From: a virus
Length of the DNA stretch: 64,000 nucleotides
Reading direction: 5' to 3' (one strand)
IMG/VR virus record: IMGVR_UViG_3300027816_000051
Span: 124,001-188,000 of that record
The notes under the pieces were generated by a model that did no database searches, was not told the origin of the DNA, and saw only the letters and a list, made by a program, of their open reading frames with translations. This document shows positions 60,572 through 64,000 of this stretch, piece by piece. Position numbers and translations under genes: made by a program. Numbering within the stretch: the stretch's first letter is position 1; the number at the start of each line of letters is the position of its first letter.

Positions 60572-61228
60572 ATGTTAAGAATAGATAACAATAGAAAAGT
60601 TTGGATAACGTCTGACACGCATTACTCACATACTAATATATGTAGAGGAATTACTAATTGGAGAATGCCTGACGGTAGTATTCCCGTTAATCAAACGAGA
60701 GACTTCGCAACTCTTGATAAGATGAACGCCGCGATTGTAAACAACATCAATGAGGTTGTTGGACAGGATGATGTTTTGATTCACTTGGGTGATTGGTCAT
60801 TCGGTGGGTTTGATAATATAGCGGAATTCAGACATAGAATCGTTTGTCAAGAGATTCACATCCTATTGGGTAACCATGACCATCACATTGAAAGAAACCG
60901 TGAGAATTGTCAGAGTTTATTTACCAGTGTAAGTCATTACAATAGACTTGAATACCAAGGGCATTCATTCGAGATGTTACATTATCCTATCAGTTCGTGG
61001 AACAATCTGAGAAAGGGTAGAATCCATTTACACGGACACTGTCATTTACCTAACCACTTAAAAGTTAGTGGTGGGAGAAGAATGGATGTTGGTATGGATG
61101 GACACCCTGAGTTCAGACCATATGACTTTGTACATGAGGTTTTAAATCCAATGTTGAAGGTTCCGATTGGTTCTGAATTGGGGGATATAGACCATCACAA
61201 TGACGACATGAAAAATGTTGTAGGTTAA
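60572..61228 (+). CDS. Calcineurin-like metallophosphoesterase
   Basis: ATG 60572 gives 218 residues. The metal-site motifs are complete: TSDTHYSHTNI near 14-24, VLIHLGDWSFGG near 69-80, ILLGNHDHH near 99-107, MLHYPISSW and HLHGHCHLPNH near 157-167. Single-domain enzymes of this size hydrolyse phosphomonoesters or diesters, often nucleotides or nucleic acid ends. It differs from the SbcD-type protein at 11987, and the substrate is unknown. Confidence 0.85.
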   Translation: MLRIDNNRKVWITSDTHYSHTNICRGITNWRMPDGSIPVNQTRDFATLDKMNAAIVNNINEVVGQDDVLIHLGDWSFGGFDNIAEFRHRIVCQEIHILLGNHDHHIERNRENCQSLFTSVSHYNRLEYQGHSFEMLHYPISSWNNLRKGRIHLHGHCHLPNHLKVSGGRRMDVGMDGHPEFRPYDFVHEVLNPMLKVPIGSELGDIDHHNDDMKNVVG

Positions 61229-61266
61229 ATTTTTTACTTTAAAAAATATTTCATATAATTTAATTA

Positions 61267-61611
61267 ATGAACATGTTAAACAAAATCTTCACCAATATTA
61301 TAAAATCCAAAACAACGATTACCTTTTTGGTATTTTTCTTCATTGGAATTTCTTATCAATTTTTAATCTTTCCTGGATTAACCGTTGCAAATACGATAAT
61401 CAACATAATCTCAGCGATTTTTTCGGTGGGTACGGCAATGTTTGCGGTTTTTTATATTAGGTTTATGTACTTTAATGATGAACCTTTTGAACTCTTCACA
61501 CCGGACCCAAATAAAACACCTGAGACGGAATTGGATTATAATCCAAAGAAAGTTACCAAAAAAGAAAGAAAATCTAAAACAACAATTAAAATTAAAAAAC
61601 AAACTAAATAA
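61267..61611 (+). CDS. Small membrane protein with basic tail
   Basis: The 114-residue protein has two membrane helices (TITFLVFFFIGISYQFLIF and IINIISAIFSVGTAMFAVFY, about 17-36 and 43-65). A cytosolic Lys-rich tail of about 45 residues ends KKERKSKTTIKIKKQTK. It lies 3 bases before the SPFH gene and may act with it at the membrane. Confidence 0.6.
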   Translation: MNMLNKIFTNIIKSKTTITFLVFFFIGISYQFLIFPGLTVANTIINIISAIFSVGTAMFAVFYIRFMYFNDEPFELFTPDPNKTPETELDYNPKKVTKKERKSKTTIKIKKQTK

Positions 61612-61614
61612 ATT

Positions 61615-62466
61615 ATGGAACCATTTTTGAAACGATTAATTTTCGGAATTTTAGGATTCATTATCCTAACCTTATTGTTTTTCTCTTGTGAGAGAATTGA
61701 CGCCGGTCACGTCGGTGTAAAAGTAAATCTATATGGTGATGGAAAGGGTGTTGATGATGTCACCGAATGTACAGGTATGGTATTCTACAACCCCTTCACA
61801 ACAAAGATTTATGAATTCCCAACCTATATTCAACACAAAGAGTATAAGAAAACTGAGGAATCTGATAATTCATTTGTTGTAAACTCAAAAGACGGTTCTG
61901 AGTTTCAAGTATCCCCAATTATGAACTATTCGGTTCAAAGAGAAAAAGTACCCACAATATTTTCAAAGTATCGTAGGTCATTACCTGAAATTGAGGAGGG
62001 ATTTTTAAAGACCGCAGTATATGACGCGTTTCGTTTAGCAACAAATAAGTACACTGCTGATGAACTAATCTCGAATAGGGCGGTGTTTGAAGTTGAGGTT
62101 CGTAAACTATTGGAAAGTCAACTTTTAAAAGAAGGGTTTGTGATAAACCAATTCACCTCAAATTTGATTTACCCTGAGACATTTAAGAAGTCCATTGAAG
62201 CCAAGAACAATGCGGTCCAAGCAGCGTTAAGGGCGGAAAATGAGGTAAAAACTGCGGAAGCTCAAGCCAAGATTAAAATTGCAACCGCCAATGGTAATGC
62301 TCAAGCAATGTTGACCGCGGCTAAAGCGGAATCCGAAGCCAATCGGATGAAACAACAAACAATTACACCTTTACTCCTACAACTTGAATGGATTAATAAA
62401 TGGAATGGGAAGTTACCCGAAACCATGTTAGGTGACAAAAATAATACGATGATAGGTATTAAATAA
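61615..62466 (+). CDS. SPFH/prohibitin-family membrane protein
   Basis: The 283-residue protein has an N-terminal membrane helix (LIFGILGFIILTLLFFSC). The band-7 domain starts RIDAGHVGVKVNLYGDGKGV and a helical part follows (EAKNNAVQAALRAENEVKTA, KAESEANRMKQQ). A Cys at the end of the membrane helix could be a lipid site, but the helix is long for a signal. SPFH proteins form ring scaffolds in membranes and are frequent in large phages; role in infection is unknown. A terminator follows directly. Confidence 0.88.
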   Translation: MEPFLKRLIFGILGFIILTLLFFSCERIDAGHVGVKVNLYGDGKGVDDVTECTGMVFYNPFTTKIYEFPTYIQHKEYKKTEESDNSFVVNSKDGSEFQVSPIMNYSVQREKVPTIFSKYRRSLPEIEEGFLKTAVYDAFRLATNKYTADELISNRAVFEVEVRKLLESQLLKEGFVINQFTSNLIYPETFKKSIEAKNNAVQAALRAENEVKTAEAQAKIKIATANGNAQAMLTAAKAESEANRMKQQTITPLLLQLEWINKWNGKLPETMLGDKNNTMIGIK

Positions 62467-62470
62467 AAAG

Positions 62471-62494
62471 AACCCCTCGAAAGAGGGGTTTTTT
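62471..62494 (+). terminator. Rho-independent terminator after the SPFH gene
   Basis: AACCCCTC (62471-62478) pairs with GAGGGGTT (62483-62490) around GAAA, with T4 after it. Confidence 0.9.
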
Positions 62495-62506
62495 GTTTAC
62501 ATACGA

Positions 62507-62514
62507 TATTTATA
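62507..62514 (+). promoter_or_regulatory. TATTTATA motif
   Basis: TATTTATA ends 13 bases before ATG 62528 and directly follows a terminator, so it must start a new transcript if the gene is expressed from its own promoter. Confidence 0.5.
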
Positions 62515-62527
62515 GATAAAAGAAAAA

Positions 62528-62761
62528 ATGAAAAAAGTAGTTAAATTATCAATCAAAGATTTAGAAAATATTGTAAAAAGAACAATCAACGAAGCTGAGT
62601 TTGATGATTTCGATACTCAAGCACAGCCCGAGGAATTACCAGGTGCTCAGGAGTACGAAGATGAACAAGAATTAAAAAGAACTGTGGCTATTGGTAAAGG
62701 TGACGATGGAAAAATATACGTAACTGATGTTGAAACCGGTGAAATAATTGCAACCAAGTAA
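62528..62761 (+). CDS. Small acidic protein with targeting-like leader
   Basis: The 77-residue protein starts MKKVVKLSIKDLENIVKRTI and then NEAEFDD. The leader is a basic amphipathic helix with the I-N-E-A site that T4-type prohead protease would cut; an acidic body (YEDEQELKRTVAIGKGDDGK) follows. It may be a packaged internal head protein. The leader is seen; processing is inferred. Confidence 0.55.
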   Translation: MKKVVKLSIKDLENIVKRTINEAEFDDFDTQAQPEELPGAQEYEDEQELKRTVAIGKGDDGKIYVTDVETGEIIATK

Positions 62762-62762
62762 A

Positions 62763-63263
62763 TTATTGGTCCTTAACTTTTTTCTTCAAGTTCCTTATCA
62801 TCCCAATTAATTTCTCATCCCTTTTATTATTAATAATAGTGGTGGTGTTAGATGATTCAGGAAGCATCGCCATCACTCTTACGGAACTATCATCATTAAT
62901 ATTATAGGTTTTACGAGACATTGAGTTTACTACTCTTGTCTCGTTTTTCATTTTATTGGTATAGTTTTCAATATCACTTATAATAGTTAATATCTCATTT
63001 TCCCTTTTAACCATTTCATTGGTACACTCTCTTTGATTTTCTATTACTTGGTTGTTTAACTCATCAATTCTATTGTTTAGTTGTACAATCTGATTGTTTT
63101 GGGATTCTATCCTTAATTTCAGTTCTTCGTCATTATATGTTAAAGACTCAGTGATTTTGGGTCCAACCGAGATAATTATAATTGAAAATAACAAAATTGA
63201 CAGAGCAACAATTCTTTGTCTCTGTGTGAATTTTGATAATATTTCAGATATATACTTAAACAT
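62763..63263 (-). CDS. Membrane-anchored coiled-coil protein
   Basis: The 166-residue protein has one N-terminal membrane helix (IVALSILLFSIIIISVG, about 18-34). A long coiled coil follows (LRIESQNNQIVQLNNRIDEL, IENQRECTNEMVKRENEIL), then an Asn/Ser/Thr-rich region and a basic end (LIGMIRNLKKKVKDQ). It is a candidate spanin or envelope protein, without other support. It converges with the previous gene with a 1-base gap. Confidence 0.55.
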   Translation of the reverse strand: MFKYISEILSKFTQRQRIVALSILLFSIIIISVGPKITESLTYNDEELKLRIESQNNQIVQLNNRIDELNNQVIENQRECTNEMVKRENEILTIISDIENYTNKMKNETRVVNSMSRKTYNINDDSSVRVMAMLPESSNTTTIINNKRDEKLIGMIRNLKKKVKDQ

Positions 63264-63289
63264 ATAATAATAAATATTTCATAATTAAA

Positions 63290-63628
63290 ATGGCAAACAA
63301 AAAAGGATTAAATACTCGAGTAATTACTGTTTTTCATCCAGACACTGACGAGGAATTTGAATTATTCGTAACCTATGAATACATAAATAAAGATGATTCA
63401 GATGAAGATGATAATTTATTTATGGATAACAATGAGGTTGATATTAAATCATATGAACCAAACAACGAAGTTGATGAATTACCAACTTGGTTAACAGAAG
63501 ATATGGTCTACGAGGCCTTGTACGCTGAATTGGAGATAGATGAATTCGAGGGGGAAGAACTCACAGAAGAAGAGGAAGACACCTACTACAATGATTTTGT
63601 TGAGGATTCTGACAATGATGATTATTAA
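63290..63628 (+). CDS. Small very acidic protein
   Basis: The 112-residue protein starts MANKKGLNTRVITVFHPDTD and becomes strongly acidic (NKDDSDEDDNLFMDNNEVDI, EEEDTYYNDFVEDSDNDDY). Acidic proteins of this sort can mimic DNA or act as scaffolds; no motif supports either. The region shared with the divergent minus-strand gene contains AATATTT motifs. Confidence 0.5.
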   Translation: MANKKGLNTRVITVFHPDTDEEFELFVTYEYINKDDSDEDDNLFMDNNEVDIKSYEPNNEVDELPTWLTEDMVYEALYAELEIDEFEGEELTEEEEDTYYNDFVEDSDNDDY

Positions 63629-63692
63629 AATTACTCTTTAAAATTTTTTATTTTAAAAATTTATTCTTATACTTGTCATAGAAGTATTTCAA

Positions 63693-64000
63693 ATGACAAA
63701 GTATACTATTTTTTGTGATTTAGATGGGGTCTTAATAGATTTCAACCAAGGTTATAAAGACCTTACTGGTATTGATTTGAACAAAGACGAACATCGTAAC
63801 GACTCACAATTTTGGGCACCAATAGAAAAGGCGGGATATGATTTTTGGGTCAATTTGAAATGGATTGAACCTGACGGTCACATTTTGTGGGAACACATTT
63901 CCAAGTATAATCCAACCCTTTTATCTGCACCATCAAGACAAGTTGAATCCCGTATTGGGAAAATGGAATGGGTAAACAGGGAGTTACCCGGTGTTGCTTT
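63693..64000 (+). CDS. HAD-superfamily nucleotidase-like protein, 3' end outside window
   Basis: The visible 102 residues start MTKYTIFCDLDGVLIDFNQG with the HAD nucleophile pattern D-L-D-G-V. They continue FWVNLKWIEPDGHILWEHIS and LLSAPSRQVESRIGKMEWVN. The order fits the 5'(3')-deoxyribonucleotidase-like branch, where SAP/TSP is motif II. It runs off the window, so the last motif is not seen. TTATACTTG about 20 bases upstream is a weak promoter-like box. Confidence 0.72.
   Translation, partial: MTKYTIFCDLDGVLIDFNQGYKDLTGIDLNKDEHRNDSQFWAPIEKAGYDFWVNLKWIEPDGHILWEHISKYNPTLLSAPSRQVESRIGKMEWVNRELPGVA

Noticed and set aside
1-64000. Possible reassigned stop codon, as in some large phages
   Set aside because: TAA, TAG and TGA all end clear genes here (for example TAG at 28019-28021 and TGA at 56496-56498), so the standard code fits.

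Overview
The window is part of a large, AT-rich tailed-phage (Caudoviricetes) genome. It is almost wholly coding: genes abut or overlap by a few bases and no gene-free stretch exceeds about 200 bases. I found no rRNA, tRNA, insertion sequence or CRISPR array. TAA, TAG and TGA all act as stops, so the standard bacterial code applies. The host is most likely a member of the Bacteroidota, probably an aquatic flavobacterium-like cell. The evidence is a small Hc1-type histone-like protein of the Bacteroidota form (24627), a C-terminal motif common in Bacteroidota proteins (18041), promoter-like TATATTTG boxes that fit the Bacteroidota TAnnTTTG element, and a lack of clear Shine-Dalgarno sites. The T4-like SbcC/SbcD pair, own sigma factor, ClpP, SPFH protein and AAA ATPase suggest a large myovirus-type phage, but no terminase, capsid or tail sheath gene lies in the window.

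Layout. 1-9377: virion surface/tail genes. Three proteins carry long Pro-Thr linkers joining small Cys-containing modules, followed by a 716-residue structural protein. 9416-16547: DNA metabolism (RuvC-like nuclease, primase, PD-(D/E)XK nuclease, SbcD, SbcC) mixed with small genes. 16587-24085: ClpP, a spanin-like overlapping pair, the sigma factor, a repeat-tailed membrane protein with a likely -1 frameshift, an amidase-like protein and probable virion/prohead proteins. 24127-29703: small genes, histone-like protein, Dam methylase, AAA ATPase, thioredoxin and glutaredoxin, ending in a bidirectional terminator. 29713-41822: a 12-kb minus-strand operon of fifteen glycan genes (GDP-mannose 3,5-epimerase-like, UDP-GlcNAc 2-epimerase, two FkbM methyltransferases and about eleven glycosyltransferases). 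41872-50924: small genes, a second DNA methyltransferase and host-type metabolic genes (type II glutamine synthetase, acyl-CoA thioesterase, HAD phosphatase, thymidylate synthase, a CxxCH lipoprotein). 50994-64000: two tandem PcfJ-like paralogues, a metallopeptidase-like protein, HAD proteins, a three-domain peptidoglycan hydrolase, probable virion proteins, a metallophosphoesterase and an SPFH protein.

How the parts may fit. The glycan operon could build a methylated sugar chain for the virion, and the Thr/Pro-rich linkers of the tail proteins are plausible acceptors; glutamine synthetase could feed the amino-sugar supply. Two upstream motifs recur. TATTTAT(A) precedes mostly structural, lysis and small genes; TATATTTG/ATATTTT precedes mostly replication and metabolic genes. 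The phage sigma factor may read the first. In several cases the motif ends only 4 to 8 bases before the start codon, which would give leaderless mRNAs.

All functional calls come from reading motifs by eye; no database search was run.
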